From contig OZ020611.1 in assembly GCA_963971575.1 (NCBI GenBank), positions 25,031,279-25,095,278 on the forward strand: 64,000 bases of DNA. The letters are read 5' to 3'. The stretch comes from Liopterus haemorrhoidalis (taxonomy: Eukaryota > Arthropoda > Insecta > Coleoptera > Dytiscidae). A model generated the notes under the pieces. It had not been told where the DNA came from. It saw nothing but the letters and a program-made list of their open reading frames with translations, and searched no databases. Of the stretch, positions 10,679 to 22,512 are shown in pieces; the stretch's first letter is position 1; every line of letters begins with the position of its first letter. A program made the position numbers and the translations under genes.

Positions 10679-11085
10679 CTCCGACCTACAGATAACTCAA
10701 GAGTAAGGATGTGAAAATGTTTAAACCAAAATGGAATTAACTTTGAACACTTGTACATAAAAATACTTTACTTTCTAGTCGTAATAGGAAATATAATCAT
10801 CATACAAAGATATCATATTTTTTTGTCAACTGTAAAATATATTTAAAAATTTTTTATGTAAAAGTTGTTTCTTTTCTAAAGCTCTATCCAAAGATATCCA
10901 ATATGACATACGTTTTCATTTAAAAATTCGAAATTATCCTTGATATTGTGTACTTCCGGTTTTTTACGGAAAATTTCATTACTACCATTCAATTTTTTTG
11001 TTAACAATTTTTTTTCCTAATTGCTCACACGTCGCATTATCGAGAAAAACCGTGTTATCTCTATCTTGATACACCATATATATAT
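10679..11085 (+). repeat. family G repeat, copy 1
   Basis: Non-coding repeat sharing AACTCAAGAGTAAGGAT, CTTTGAACACTTGTA, GTTGTTTCTTTTCTAAAGCT and ACTACCATTCAATTTTTTTG with copies at 36455-37957 and 62326-62607. In the second copy the right end is TTTTGATATACCCTGTA. Possibly a mariner-type MITE; the left end is not defined. Confidence 0.5.
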
Positions 11086-11158
11086 ATATATGGGGGAGCC
11101 GCAGACAATATTTACATAATTTTGGGGGTCACATGCCAGGAAAGGTTGAGAAACACTG

Positions 11159-12039
11159 ATATATAATATTCTAGTAATAAAGATAGGCTGTGTGAGGCGC
11201 AAATAGTCATCATTGCTGAGCGCCAAACATTTTAGCTAACTAACTAAATAAAAACTTCAGTGTGAAAAAAAAAACTTTTTTACATTTGTTGCAATATGAA
11301 CAGCATTATGTATTTACAGATGGACACATAATGCATTTATTATTTGGTGGTCGTAGATAAAATTCTTTTTACTGGTTTCTAACACATTTTTGTAATTTTA
11401 TTTGTTTTGTCAAAACGATCGATAACAAATTAAGGTGCAGTATAGCTAAAATGGAAAATATAATAATCTTTAGTGAAAATCCAAGAATTGTCAGGACGAA
11501 CATGATGGACGAACGTTGTTTTGCTTAGGAACAAATAAATTGTGTGAAGGAAACTGGTTGCATAAATTTTGTAAAATTTTGATCAACTGAAGTATTTAGT
11601 TATTATATTTGTGTTCGTGGATTGGTTTTTGGCCTTTTTGTTGCAATCTAATGCACGCTCAAATTTGATAAAAAGACGTTAAATTGATCTTTGGTGTCAG
11701 AATGGGACAGATTCGCTGCGAACCAACTCGTCTCCAATCCAACAAACTGCGCGTTCAACTGATCGCGGTGGTTGTTTGTATCTACTATTGGTACTTGTTT
11801 CTAACGAAATATAAATGTTTCAGTCGGATGATCCATTGGTAAATATTTATTATAGGAGTTATTTTTTTTAGAAAAATGCTATTTAAAATTTATTACTATA
11901 AACAAATTTCAATAGTTTGGGACAGTGGCAAATGAAACAAAAATTGTTTTTCTGGGATTTCCTTTAGTTTTTTCTTTCTTTTTGTTTGTTAGCAGTTTTG
12001 GTTACTAGCCAAAAATTACGTTTATTATTTGATATTTTC
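11159..12039. other. no gene recognised
   Basis: AT-rich, no supported gene. A short GC-richer patch at 11695-11790 contains no domain-like frame. Confidence 0.4.
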
Positions 12040-12330
12040 TGATTGAATATAGTCATAAATAATTTCATAAATATCTAGAGTTAGTAGCAAGAAGCGTCTG
12101 AATATTGGTAAGTAAGGATATTTTTGAACTACTAAATTTTGTTAATAAGTTACGATTGCGAAAATGAATTGGGGATTCAAACAATAAGTGGTTCGAATTG
12201 TTGACAGACAAATTATCACACGGACAGAAAGGAGAAGTAACCATATTAATTCTATGCAAATGACATGGAGAGAAGGTCTGGTTAAATCTAAGCCGGATAA
12301 AAATGAATATAAAAGATACAGCTTTGGTGA
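12040..12330 (-). pseudogene. C-terminal fragment of a LINE polyprotein
   Basis: The minus-strand frame reads RFNQTFSPCHLHRINMV, then SPFCPCDNLSVNNSNHLLF and ECPIHF-like PIHFRNRNLL. This is the cysteine/histidine-rich tail (CxC ... H ... ) that follows the reverse transcriptase in jockey/R1-like LINEs. It ends at TGA near 12065. A plus-strand sister copy lies at 41260-41640. Both are 5'-truncated. Clade is inferred. Confidence 0.65.
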
Positions 12331-12657
12331 GAAGAAAACCAAAGCTTTCTAGGAAGGAAGGGTTGATATTTTACTTTAGTTCCTCACTTTGTTCACGTAA
12401 CAAATACCGGTTTATTAAGGACAAAATTATTTTTAGTAACCTTATTGCTTACAAAATAAATAAAAAATAATAGGTTCCCAACGCCTAGATAGGCGTATAA
12501 AGGGCAGAGCAGGTAAGTTCTCCGTTTCTAGACCGCCGATCATAGATATGAAAGTCACGTGGTCAGTGTGACGTTTAGACCAATCCTATTATCCCTGTAT
12601 GAACAGGTACTCATTTATAAGTATTAAGTACTTGAGGTTGAATCAACCCAAGTGTAA
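12331..12657. other. no gene recognised
   Basis: AT-rich with a GC-richer patch (12475-12560). No protein or terminal repeat was found. Confidence 0.4.
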
Positions 12658-13266
12658 TACCCTTTTCACACTAGATCTTTAAGATCGGATGTTAAAGTGA
12701 ATGTATCTTTAAACGCTAATGTGAAACCGTACGGCCTCGTCTAAACACGACCGATGTTTAAGACAGAGATCTGCGTCTTAAACTTCGTACGCATTGCCAA
12801 CTTAATTTCTATTATAAAAAAATACTCCTCGAATTAGTGCTGTCAACATTTTATATTATCATAAACAAGAATACTGTATTATATCGACGTTATAAGAAGT
12901 TTATACTTATTGTTATAATAAAATTATTTATTTTAATAATATGTTTAATAAAATACAGAGCTACAATAATTGAGATAAAATGACTTACTTATCGACTTAC
13001 ATGTTCATACAGGTGTAATATATTCTTTATTGTAGTGTCTTTATTGTAGAATGAAATGAAATATCCTTAATTGTTTATAATAATTCAAAATGTGCGTCTG
13101 CGCAGACAGTTCAAAACTAGTAATTTCATGACGGTAACTTAAGGACAAAATTACTGTAGCTGATGACAGCACCAGAGATTTAAACATCAAGTGTGAAAGC
13201 ATACCGATCTTAAACATCGGTGAACTTTAAGTTCACTCGTCTTAAAGATCTAGTGTGAAAAGGGTA
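12658..13266. mobile_element. PIF/Harbinger-like MITE
   Basis: 609 bp with terminal inverted repeats TACCCTTTTCACACTAGATC at 12658 and inverted at the end (13266), followed by CTTTAAGA on both sides. Flanked by TAA at 12655-12657 and 13267-13269. A 3-bp T-n-A target duplication is typical of PIF/Harbinger. Non-coding. The interior has a second inverted pair, GATGTTTAAGA with TCTTAAACATC. Confidence 0.75.
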
Positions 13267-13344
13267 TAAGAGCTGTCTGCACAATATCAGAAGATAAAAA
13301 TCTGAAGGTGGTGGGAGGTATCGAACCAGCGTCCCTGTGCTCCG

Positions 13345-14667
13345 GTAACCGACGAGTTCATCGAAAATCAATTCATCGAATATCAATTCATCGAAAATCA
13401 ATTCATCGAAAATCAATTCATCGAAAATCAATTCATCGAAAATCAATTCATCGAAAATGAATTCATCGAAAATCAATTCATCGAGTGATCAATTCATCGA
13501 ATGATCAATTCATCGAAAAAAAATATTTTGTAAATATTTGAGAGGAATGCCGAGGGGATCGGAAAGTCAAAAGAGCAGTGGTCAATAAAAGTAGACAGAC
13601 TAAGAAATAATTGCGTAAATTTTTTTATATGGTTTAAAAAAAGGTAAATAAAGTGACATAGTGTTTGAATATAAATAAAGAAATATAATAAGAAAACTTA
13701 TATAATAAAAGAAATAAATGTTTTGTCTTTAAGGTTTAATAAGACAGGTTATGGGCAATTGCACGCAAATAATTTTTATAAATTCATACACAATGATGCG
13801 CATTTTAATTGGGCTAATATGAGGGAAAATAAAGTACTATGCGCCTAAAAACAAGGTAATTAGTTTAGGTTTAGTTAGTAAAAGTCTAAAACCGAGCGAA
13901 GCGAGTTACCCATCTTCTAGTTTAAGGACAAAGCACTATTTTAGGTTAGGTTAGGTTAGTAAGGGTTTTGTTAGAAGAAGCCGAGCGAAGCGAGCTACCC
14001 ATCTTCTAGTTTAATGTCAAAACACTATCTTAGGTTAGGTTAGGTTAGTAAGGGTTTGGTTAGAAGAAGCCGAGCGAAGCGAGCTACCCATCATCTAGTT
14101 TAATGACAAAACAAACTCACACTAACACAACAATGCCATCTGTTTAGAATCACCGTACATTGAACAAATCATGTGTGGTATAGTAAATATGAATAGTAAA
14201 ACTATGTACATAACACAAAACCCTTAAGACTTAACAGATGGGGAAATACCATTTTTATAATCCTTTAAGAATGGGTGTATTAAGTACATTTATGATCCCA
14301 TTAACCGGGTTTTTCTGATCTAAGGAGCCCTGTTCGATTTCAAAATAATCCAACAAGTATCTTTTACCTGGCGTATTTTCTGAATGGAAAATTTAAAAAT
14401 TATTAATAGACCAAGTATGACAGTTATTTAATAAGTGTAGTCTGTCAACTTTTATTGACCATGGCCTTTTTGGCTTTCCGATCCCGCTTCGGCATTCCTC
14501 TCAAATATTTACAAAATATTTTTTTTCGATGAATTGATCATTCGATGAATTGATCATTCGATTAATTGATTTTCGATGAATTGATTTTCGATGAATTGAT
14601 ATTCGATGAATTGATTTTCGATGAATTGATTTTCGATGAATTGATTTTCGATGAACTTACCGTGAAT
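13345..14667. mobile_element. Mutator-like non-autonomous element with tandem-array inverted repeats
   Basis: About 1.32 kb, bounded by an exact 11-bp direct repeat CCTGTGCTCCG (13334-13344, 14668-14678). Both ends start with GTTCATCGAAAATCAATTC (inverted on the right) in an array of about 15-bp units (13354-13515 and 14527-14656). The inverted homology continues inward through TTTTGTAAATATTTGAGAGG, GGCATTCC and GTCAATAAAAGT. A 9-11-bp duplication with long inverted repeats fits the Mutator superfamily; this is inferred because no transposase is present. Frames of about 88 codons over the array (FDELIFDELI) are artefacts. Confidence 0.75.
13855..14102 (+). repeat. 89-bp tandem array with TTAGG runs
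   Basis: Three units of 89 bp. CCGAGCGAAGCGAG starts at 13892, 13981 and 14070, followed by TACCCATCTTCTAGTTTAA and, in later units, TTAGGTTAGGTTAGGTTAG. The same array occurs inside the element at 33847-35548. Confidence 0.85.
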
Positions 14668-14712
14668 CCTGTGCTCCGTATGCAACCGTCTTACCACGGA
14701 GCCACGGCAAGT

Positions 14713-15150
14713 CTAAGCAATATATTATTTTAGAATTTTTAATTACTTGTTTTTGTTATTTTTTAGAGAGTCAAAAATGTTGAACTTCATTATATATTTC
14801 TTGAAATCTGGAATTTTTAATAAACCTTTCTTAACATTACAGTGAAAATTATTTTTGATTTTGTTGAATGTTTGCAAAATAGAACAAACAAGCACCGCGA
14901 GTTGACCCGAGTTGGTGGTAAGTTGGTCTGGTGGCGAGTAAACTCTCGACGAAATAGTAGGAAAAAACTATCATCGCGATAACTTGAACACGTATCGAGT
15001 TGGCCCGGAGGCAAGTTAGCCCAGCAATTATTAGGTTCGCCGACAAGTTGGACGTGTGGCGAGTTGGCTTGTGGAGACACGGAGGTGATGAGTCGATATA
15101 AATATTGTTCTAGCCCACTTTTGAGCTGGCTCTACAAACGAACATATTAT
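14713..15150. repeat. degenerate GAGTTGG-rich repeat, otherwise unassigned
   Basis: Between 14895 and 15075 a degenerate motif like CGAGTTGGCC/CGGAGGCAAGTT recurs four or five times on the plus strand. This keeps an 87-codon minus frame open. No domain is recognised. Confidence 0.4.
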
Positions 15151-15215
15151 GAACGTTTCTCCTTTCTTCTGAAGATGGTGAGAGCCGAAACTGGTTGGAA
15201 CCTTAACTAAAAATA
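15151..15215 (+). ncRNA. possible hammerhead-like motif in a retroelement tail
   Basis: CTGAAGA, then a short hairpin GGT-GAGA-GCC, then GAAAC. This matches the CUGANGA / stem II / GAAA order of hammerhead ribozymes seen in Penelope-like tails. Stems I and III are weak here, so activity is doubtful. Confidence 0.35.
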
Positions 15216-15735
15216 AAGAAAATTAAGAATAGTTTCATTTAACTAGTAATTAAATATATTAAACATTTTCACAAAATTTACTACTTGCAGTAATTTTTTA
15301 AAGTATGTAGCGTGTGACAAAAGCAAGAGTCATTCTGCCGCATTACATGGCCATTCCAAAGTACTTGTGTGGCTTTATGTAGATTCCAGGCGTCACTTGC
15401 AAACTTCCCAGTGTTGGTTCACACTATGATATTGTCACAAGTACTAAATATCGGGTAAAGTTATTCAACATTTTGTTGTAGAGTGCGACAGGAAGCATTA
15501 TCAACTTTCTGTGTTTCACTTAACCTTTATTTTATTGCCAAAGTTTTGTTACTCACTTTAAAATAAACGAGAAATTAAGTAATTTATATTTTGTTATTAA
15601 TTCAGGACAGTTCTTAAGCTTAGTTTCGGTTTGTTCTAAAATGCTATATACATAATATATGGAAAAAGTTCTGCGGTTTGTCACATTTCAAAACAAATAT
15701 ATTATTATTTTAAAACTAGTCTTTTCATTGAAATA

Positions 15736-16608
15736 CAGGGTGCGGCAGATATAACCTCCATATTTCAAAGGAGATTAAAAAAAAAAAAAAAATGGTAAGT
15801 ATCACCAAAAACTTCTTATTTCCCAAATGTAGATATAAAAGTTTTTTTTCTACTTTAAGTTTTAAAAATTATATCGTCCAAATGGTGGCCTTGACAACTG
15901 ATGCACATTTGGAGCCGTTCTTGGAAGGTTTCCACCACTCTCACTAGCATGTCGGGCGAATTCCTTCAATTTCTTCTTGATTGGCCTCCTTTATTTGGTC
16001 CCAGGACCGAAGACGATGTTTGAAAACCTCGGCCTTGAGGTACCCCCACAAAAAAAGTCATAGGGACTTAAATCAGGCGAGCGTGATGGCCACGGAATTG
16101 CCTCGTGTAAGGAGACCACTCATAATCTTGTATGGGTGTAAATGAAGGTCAGTATACAAAATTCGCCTCACAGTTCTTTCTGAAAACCGAAGAGCTAAGG
16201 AATGTTTCCGTGCTGAACGCGCTGGAGACGGCTCAATCGAAGCCTTCACTGCAGCGATGTTTTCGGGTGTTCTCACATTTTTGGGAAGTTCGGGTGGTTT
16301 TCTCTTCAGTGTAGATCCTGTTGCCCTTACTCTTTGAACCCTCAGCAAAATTGTTTTACGGTCTGGAACACTATAATTAGCACGTAAACCGAACCGCGTG
16401 CGAAACGCCTCTGCGTCGAAGTTACAGATTCGCTATTTTTAAAAAAAGCCTCCACTACAACGCCTAGATGCTCACCCGACCACGGCATGGTGACGACTGA
16501 AAACCATATTATGTACCCTACCTAACGGAACAGACTGCACCCCTCTACCTGCTTTGGGGACCCCACAGTGATTTTTCGAAATGTGGGAGTTATTTCTGCC
16601 GCAGCCTG
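15736..16608 (-). mobile_element. internally deleted DUF4817-type mariner element
   Basis: 873 bp, TA flanks (15734-15735, 16609-16610). Inverted ends CAGGGTGCGGCAGATATAAC and the inverse of CAGGCTGCGGCAGAAATAAC match well. Same superfamily as 3418-4721, but the repeats and protein are diverged, so it is a different family. Confidence 0.85.
15945..16489 (-). pseudogene. transposase with the catalytic core deleted
   Basis: The minus-strand start MPWSGEHLGVVVEAFFKNSE (ATG near 16488) is followed by a frameshift, then RKPPELPKNVRTPENIAAVK ... HSLALRFSERTVRRILYTDL and HLHPYKI, a DUF4817 helix-turn-helix region. The sequence then jumps to AWPSRSPDLSPYDFFLWGYL, the block with the third catalytic aspartate, and ends GIRPTC*. 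The block between, holding the first two aspartates, is missing. It could only have moved with a helper transposase. Confidence 0.8.
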
Positions 16609-17166
16609 TATAAAGCCTGGCATTCAATAACCTTTACTAGCCTTCTTTTTCAGCTAATAACTCTCTAAATTTCGTTTTCCAATTTCTCCCGTTGTTAGTG
16701 GCGTTGACAGATTGGAAGACTTCGTTCAACATAAGAAAAACGCAGGTGGATGTTAGCGATTCCCATGCGTAGAAACCAAATTTCATCCATTACGTTATCA
16801 ACAGTTAGTTAAACACAATTCAGTGGTCACTTACTTTGATTTGTTTTTGACTACGCGTATTGTGTGATTTTGTTTGTTTATTTTAGTTATTATAATTTAT
16901 TTCTCGTACGTTTCAAGGTATAATGTGTACTAAAATGAGTAAAAATGTATTTGAAATACATGATCTTGTTTGTTTGGTATCCACAGCAATTTATTAAAAC
17001 CCTTTTGTACGTCAATCTGATTAACTGTTATCTCGCGCAAAATTGATGACGTAATTTATGATAACCTACATCTTTCTTGTAATGAACGTAATCTATAAGA
17101 GAAACTTTCCATGAAGCCGATTTTTTTCTTTTCTTCTTTTTTGCCATCACTTCGATGCCTTCTCCT
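16609..17166. other. no gene recognised
   Basis: AT-rich. No supported frame, terminal repeat or known LINE tail was found. Confidence 0.4.
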
Positions 17167-18227
17167 TTTTTTAGGGTTTTGTAGGTATGACCAAAAAACC
17201 CTTATACCGTCATTTTGTCGTCTGTCTGTCTGTCTGTTCGGTAGAAATTGTAGCCAAACGGCTAAACCTAGAGAGTTGAAATTTGGCTTGCTTATACAAC
17301 TCTTTGACCCGCACATAGGAAAAATACTAAAACATTTAAAAAACATATCTCCCTAAAAATATAAACAAATATGTGCTCATCGAAAAAAAAATATTTGTTT
17401 TATAATTCTGAGTAGGGTATCAAATGAAAGCCCTTGGTACGTGGATTATAGATCATATTTAATTATTTGGCAAAATAAATTATTTTGAAGCGATTTTTGC
17501 CCAAAATTGTGCAAAAAATTTTTGTCTCATACTCTGTAGCCCAGATGGTTTAAACTAAAAATCTGAAAAAATTCTAAGTAATGTACATTGGTGTGAACCT
17601 GAATAGTACAACATGAATTTTTGATCAGATTATGTTTTTGAAAAAAAAATGCATTTTTTGTGTTTTTTGGCTAATAATGTACACTAGTTATAGCTTGGTA
17701 ACACACTACACTGGAAGGTGTATGCTGGTCTAGTGGTTATTGCGCTGGATTTTCACCCATCTAACTCGATCCGAAAGGGATCGAACCCTGCAAGAAGAGA
17801 CAATATTATTTTTTTTTTTTTTTTTTTTTAGTTTTATATTGTATTATAAATTATTTTGTCAAAATTCTAGTTATATTTTGGCAAATGTTGCATTTCATTT
17901 TTAAAAGTGTAAATTTTCTAACCAGTGGAAATTGTTAAAATTATAATTTAATTCTTTTTCAATGTACACGAAATCAGAGGGTTATAACAACCAATGGAAG
18001 CCATACGCGCAATTTTTAAAATTCTTACTGTACCTTTCTATATAAAAAAAAAATACTGCACATATTTAGAAACCTAAATAATGGTATAAGGCGTTCTAAT
18101 TTAAATTAACAAAAAAAATATTTTAATATAAAATTTGTTTTGACATCCCAAATAATCAACATTCACTTACTAAATACCTGCAAAACCCTGAAATGTGTGA
18201 AAATTCACACTTCACATCAATTTTTTG
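17167..18227 (-). mobile_element. family E repeat, copy b
   Basis: Full-length minus-strand copy. The plus strand starts TTAGGGTTTTGTAGGTATGA and ends with TGAAAATTCACACTTCACAT. It contains a short CAGA/GTCT tract (17219-17239), AGCCAAACGGCTAAACCTAG, and a tRNA-like segment at 17715-17800. Non-coding. Confidence 0.7.
17715..17800 (+). repeat. tRNA-like cassette inside family E copy b
   Basis: TGCTGGTCTAGTGGTTATTG resembles a pol III A box and GGGATCGAACCCTGC a B box, about 40 bp apart. It lies at the same position as different tRNA-like sequences in copies c and d. Followed by a run of about 20 T. Confidence 0.55.
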
Positions 18228-19335
18228 TTATCAATTCCATTTCGTCCTCTTTTGTTTTTAGCCACCACTTCAATCACTCTTTTTGGTCATCCCTTCGATC
18301 CATTTTTTTTTTCTTCCCCGTTCATTTACCCTGGATGTCGTTTTATTTCAATAACTGGTTGTTGTCTATTCTAGCATTGCTCTTGGTTCAATTCTCTTTT
18401 GTACTCCTTCTATCCCGCTTCTTCTAGGGTTTTCCTTTTTACTCTTCCCTCTTGATGTCCATGATATTACTTCTTTGGATTGCCTTTCGATATTCTTTAG
18501 AGATTACTCTCTGGAAGTACATTTCTGTCACAACAAGCATTCTTTCTTTATTTATTTATTCAAAGGCAATGTTTCGTCTATATTCTAATGCGTTATAGAG
18601 ATATCATAAGCAATAACTTCTTTATGTTTTTTATGTACATGACCTTAGTCATATTTTTATTATACAAATGACAAGATACACAAAAATAAAATTTACAACA
18701 AATGTTGATAAAAAATTTACATAAGAAACCAATAAAGGGAAGAAACATTTTTTTCACATGAAAGATTTCTGTTGGGATAAATCTAGCAAAAATATAAAAT
18801 CTAAAAAATAGCTGTGTAGCCACCTACTTATCTCAGGAATGGGTTTTATATTTCATGCGACATCTTGTTCCTGATTACATCTGATGCAGTGACGCCGGAC
18901 CGAACCCACACCGTTCTTAAACAACCACATGTCGTCAACCAGGCGTCGCCAGTAGCGCCGTTACAAACATTTTATGAAGGCGTTATGACTGCTTATTTAC
19001 TTATACTTTAATTCAGCGTTCCACAAATGGCTAACTAAAGAATAGGTTATAAAAATATATTGACATGATGGATGACGCGTGTGTTTACAATCAAAAACCA
19101 CTCGAATGCAAATTTCTCAAAGTAATTCGACCGTTTTCTAAAAGTTACTAATTTTGTTCGACGGTTTTTAACCACTGACGAACAAGAGTCCAGAGATACA
19201 ACAAGAGTCTAAACAATGACTCATCACTAGCGAAAAGCTTAGTTCATTGTCTGCAGGAAATGTTATGGTTGCAATTTTCTGCTATAATAATCATTATACC
19301 ATCGTTAATGAATCCATGTTTAGATACTAATCTAA
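18228..19335. other. no gene recognised
   Basis: T-rich tracts (18240-18480) followed by AT-rich sequence. A frame of 95 codons at 18140-18427 is low-complexity and overlaps family E. No supported feature. Confidence 0.4.
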
Positions 19336-19760
19336 TTTAAATTAACATCCTACTGCTGGACAAAAGCCTCCCCTTGTGCCTTGCATATTTAACGATAAAT
19401 CGGATTGTAGATGCAGTTGTCCACTGTTTATTGCAGGACAAAATCGTCTCTGAATCTCGTCACTTGGCACTATTTGTTTCTTTTGTGGTCTCTCGGAATC
19501 CATTCTGTACATTAATATTTTTTTAAATTATTTTCTTCAACAATAATTTTTGATCTTCATCATATATCCTCTGCATTTTCATTTTAATGTTTTGGAAAAT
19601 TTTACCGTATCTGTATATCCAAGTATATCCTGTGTATCCAAGTTTCTATTCTCTATTTTCTGGATATAGACGGCATTTTTCTTTCCCTGTTTTGCGACAT
19701 GTACATTGTTTTCTTGCAATTTCTTTGTTAATGTTCTAGTTTATGATTCATACGTTAATA
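19336..19760 (-). pseudogene. RTE-like LINE 3' remnant
   Basis: The minus strand reads PVLTYES, then TRTLTKKLQENNVHVAKQ (about 19755-19690), resembling the LTYGSETWTLTKK block near the end of RTE-type reverse transcriptases. Downstream on the minus strand, GGGGAGGCTTTTGTCCAGCA (19357-19376) matches the 3' tail typical of insect RTE LINEs. Heavily decayed. Confidence 0.5.
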
Positions 19761-20880
19761 CAGGAATACAGGGGCGGTATTACGAGATATAGTAATCTAT
19801 TCTATAGTTGACGAAAAAAAAAAAATCAATCTCTTGGTAATCGCCAATAGAATATCCTTATTACTAATGATAGTATAGAATTCTATTGTTATCCTATAAC
19901 ATGATTTAGTAATTTTTCTGTCAAAGGATAGATCTACATCCTTCAAGTAGTTCTGAGCTCAGAATTTTTATAAGCAATGTTTTATTATATGCCTCCTCTA
20001 TTTTTCGCCAATAATGGCGAATAACTGTCCAGTACTTTTAGATAGGTTGTCTTTCCAACGCTTTCCTGATTTTTAAGGATCTATTATCTGATTTAGATGC
20101 CATTACATAACATTTTTCTTCATCTGCATTATTTAGATGCAATACGTGGCAAACGTCTTTTGGTTTGTCTCTGTGCTATGCAAAATCTGCCTCAATGTCT
20201 TCGTAGACTGTCCTCTCAGTGATGTTATTTTGTATTCATCATTATCGAAAATAATTGATGCTATTATGATATAGAGCACTCCAGAATGCTGTCACTTTAA
20301 GATCCAATATGGCGGCTGGGGGGTAAACAAAGATTTTACCTATGTGTTTACATTCGAAAGCCTAGAGTAAAAACAAAACTGTATGAAAAAAAAACATAAA
20401 ATTCCATTATTTCGTGATGCAGTGGAATGTGGTAGTTGTGGTGGATGTGACAAAGTTAATTTTTACAACCTGTCAGAAGTTTTAAAGTATAAATTTAAAA
20501 CTGCACTACATAATTTATCAGGAGTCGGACGACAATTATAAATCCACTTAGAAAGGCAAATTTAACCGAAATGAATTAAATAATAAAATAAATAAACAAA
20601 TTTATTTAGGATCATGAACCAATACAAAAATTTCACAAAATACATAACGAAAACAACATACATACATATATATGAAGCATGGTTTGAATTTGTAGTCATT
20701 TGAGAAATATAGTCACAACTCGTAGGAAAGATCACTTGTTAATAAAGCGTTAGTAAATATGTTTTACAGCCTAGTACATAAGAAAAGTCTTATCGCTAAG
20801 TACAAAACACTAAAAAAGCTCATTGCTTTTCGTCCAGTCTTTATCACAAACTATGAACATATTTCTTTAATACAGCCAAA
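19761..20880. other. no gene recognised
   Basis: AT-rich. GGCGGTATTACGAGATATAG at about 19775 begins a segment with partly inverted words (TAGTAATC... ), but ends could not be paired. GGGGGGTAAACAAAG (20320) recurs inverted near 21675. Confidence 0.35.
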
Positions 20881-21920
20881 CATGAATTTACTGCATTCGT
20901 AACGAACATTTCACTAGCACAACAATAATTTTTCAAACCAAAAATTACTCAAAATGCACTGTTGTAACACATAATAAGTTGTCGAACAAGATCTTCTGCG
21001 GAATTGCCTGTCGATGTCAGCTGTGTCACTGAGATCATCACTAATATAATGACTGACACACAGAAGAGACTTTTTAACACTTTCACTATTGAGGCAGAGA
21101 CTTGGCGCAGCATGTTTTTTCTTTCGACTGGAACACATTATATTAGGTTTTCCTCCTTGTCTCACTCTGATATTTTGCTATAGAACATGAGAGCATGTTC
21201 TTTCATTTTCTCTTTGCTGTAGAAACTGTGGGTTAACACGAAATAGATAGTGATGTCCAGGGCTGTAACTTTTGGAAATATATCTGGACTATATGGGAGA
21301 TCCTTTTCACTGAATGTATAGGTCCACATTGTTATTAATTGAAATTTTCTTCGCATACCCTACACAACGTCTTTGTGCTCAATTTCTTCAGAGAGCTACT
21401 CTTATTGGTTTTGTTAACTGAAAATTAATTAGTAAAATTATTTAAGAAAAATCATTTCCAAAATAGTTGTATAAAAAATAACCTCCAAACACAAACTTAC
21501 ATTTTTTAAGTGAAAGCATCAAAAATTTTATATAAAACTAAAAGTAGGCTTGTGTGTTTTATTAAAATCAACTCGCTTTTATAACAAAATCGCAATATAT
21601 TTCAATATAAATGATATATAAGGTTTTGAAAGTACTACTCCACATACTACACACATGGCGAATCAAACTTTGTTTACCCTCCACGGACTAACAACGATCA
21701 GCTGTTTTGGAGGTTATTTTGAATAGAAATGTCAGATTTTTTTCAAAATATTAATAATTGTTTTGAAAATATATCGAATTCTTTAAGGTCAACATATCGA
21801 ATTTCTACAACAGTCAATATTGAAGACAAAAAAACGTCGTCACAAGGATCAATTGAGAGAACTGCAGAGGTCATTAGAACAATGGTGCAAAACCGTACAA
21901 CACTATATTTAGTTTAGTTA
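20881..21920. other. two divergent short ORF groups, possible gene relics
   Basis: On the minus strand, two adjoining frames at 21356-21162 and 21165-20914 have ordinary codon composition (KDLPYSPDIFPKVTALDITI; SSRKKKHAAPSLCLNSESVK). Another frame contains TLCRVCEENFN, just before a possible donor AGGTATGC. On the plus strand, 21729-21917 encodes a 62-residue frame starting MSDFFQNINNCFENISNSLR. No domain is recognised in either. They could be relics of a transposon gene or a divergent gene pair; I would not call a function. Confidence 0.25.
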
Positions 21921-22276
21921 AATTTTATTAGAAATGTCTTAAAGATTTAATATAAATAAGTTAAATAACACAGAAACAATTATATAAAATGTATACTCAT
22001 TAAATTACCGAACCCTCTTGTCTTTTCCACTTGCAGTATATCTAACATTTTAAGATAAATCCCTGCGCCATAACTCGAACATTTTACGTAAAATGCAACA
22101 AAACTATATATTTCCATATATAAAACACATTTTAAATCACACTAACTTGCAAATATATTAAAATATACCGGGTGAATTATTTAAGGAGCAACATTCATAT
22201 AATGTTAATGAAGTGAGTTATTTCAAAAACAACATAGCCATAAAACAAATGCTTATCGTATCCATAGAAAAGAAAA

Positions 22277-22397
22277 TAGTATATTATGTTACTAGGAGTA
22301 GAACGCGCTATTTTTTTTGCTGAGCTCAAATGTTGAGCGAATGTTGCATATTGAGCGAAGCACAAAAAAGGCGTTCTACTCCGAGTGACATAAACTA
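22277..22397. repeat. hairpin repeat, copy 5 (longer)
   Basis: Arms TACTAGGAGTAGAACGC and GCGTTCTACTCCGAGTGACA around TGAGCGAATG...GAGCGAAGCAC. The 3' arm CTCCGAGTGACATAAACTAT followed by TTTTTC resembles the 3' side of copies 3 and 4. Membership in the same family is likely but less certain. Confidence 0.55.
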
Positions 22398-22512
22398 TTT
22401 TTTCTTCAAGCGTAGTTATTAAAAATTTGCTACCATAAATACTTATGACTTTATAGTTTCAGATGCTATTGCTGCTAATTCCGGCGGTGTACATTGAATT
22501 GGTTGAGACATT

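Larger units (their letters stand above)
9388..11158. mobile_element. hAT-like element carrying nested insertions
   Basis: Ends CAGCGCTTCTCAACC (9388) and GGTTGAGAAACACTG (ending 11158) form a hAT-style inverted repeat. The flanks ATATATAG and ATATATAA are an 8-bp duplication with one mismatch, though in simple sequence. The interior holds a small TIR element, a minus-strand LINE tail and a family G segment. No transposase is visible. Confidence 0.6.
13317..14712 (-). repeat. tRNA-like sequence (SINE head or tRNA relic) split by a transposon
   Basis: Read on the minus strand, the right flank of the 13345-14667 element carries an A-box-like TGGCTCCGTGGTAAG (about 14691-14705) and the left flank a B-box GGTTCGATACC (13317-13327). 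The two are joined through the duplicated CGGAGCACAGG (13334-13344 and 14668-14678). Without the insert, A and B boxes would be about 45 bp apart, as in a tRNA-derived pol III promoter. Whether it is a SINE or a decayed tRNA gene cannot be told. Confidence 0.6.

Noticed and set aside
13210..13476. Protein with FDELIFDELI repeats
   Set aside because: Translation of the 15-bp array at the end of the Mutator-like element.
13354..13515. CRISPR-like regular repeats
   Set aside because: Units of about 15 bp are directly abutting, have no unique spacers, and are mirrored at 14527-14656 as transposon ends. The genome is eukaryotic.
13935..14060. Chromosome-end or fused telomere
   Set aside because: TTAGG occurs only as about three units per 89-bp repeat inside a transposon, twice in the window. 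There is no long telomeric tract.
17715..17800. Functional tRNA gene
   Set aside because: A- and B-box-like words exist, but no acceptor stem or full cloverleaf could be drawn, and it lies in a repeat.
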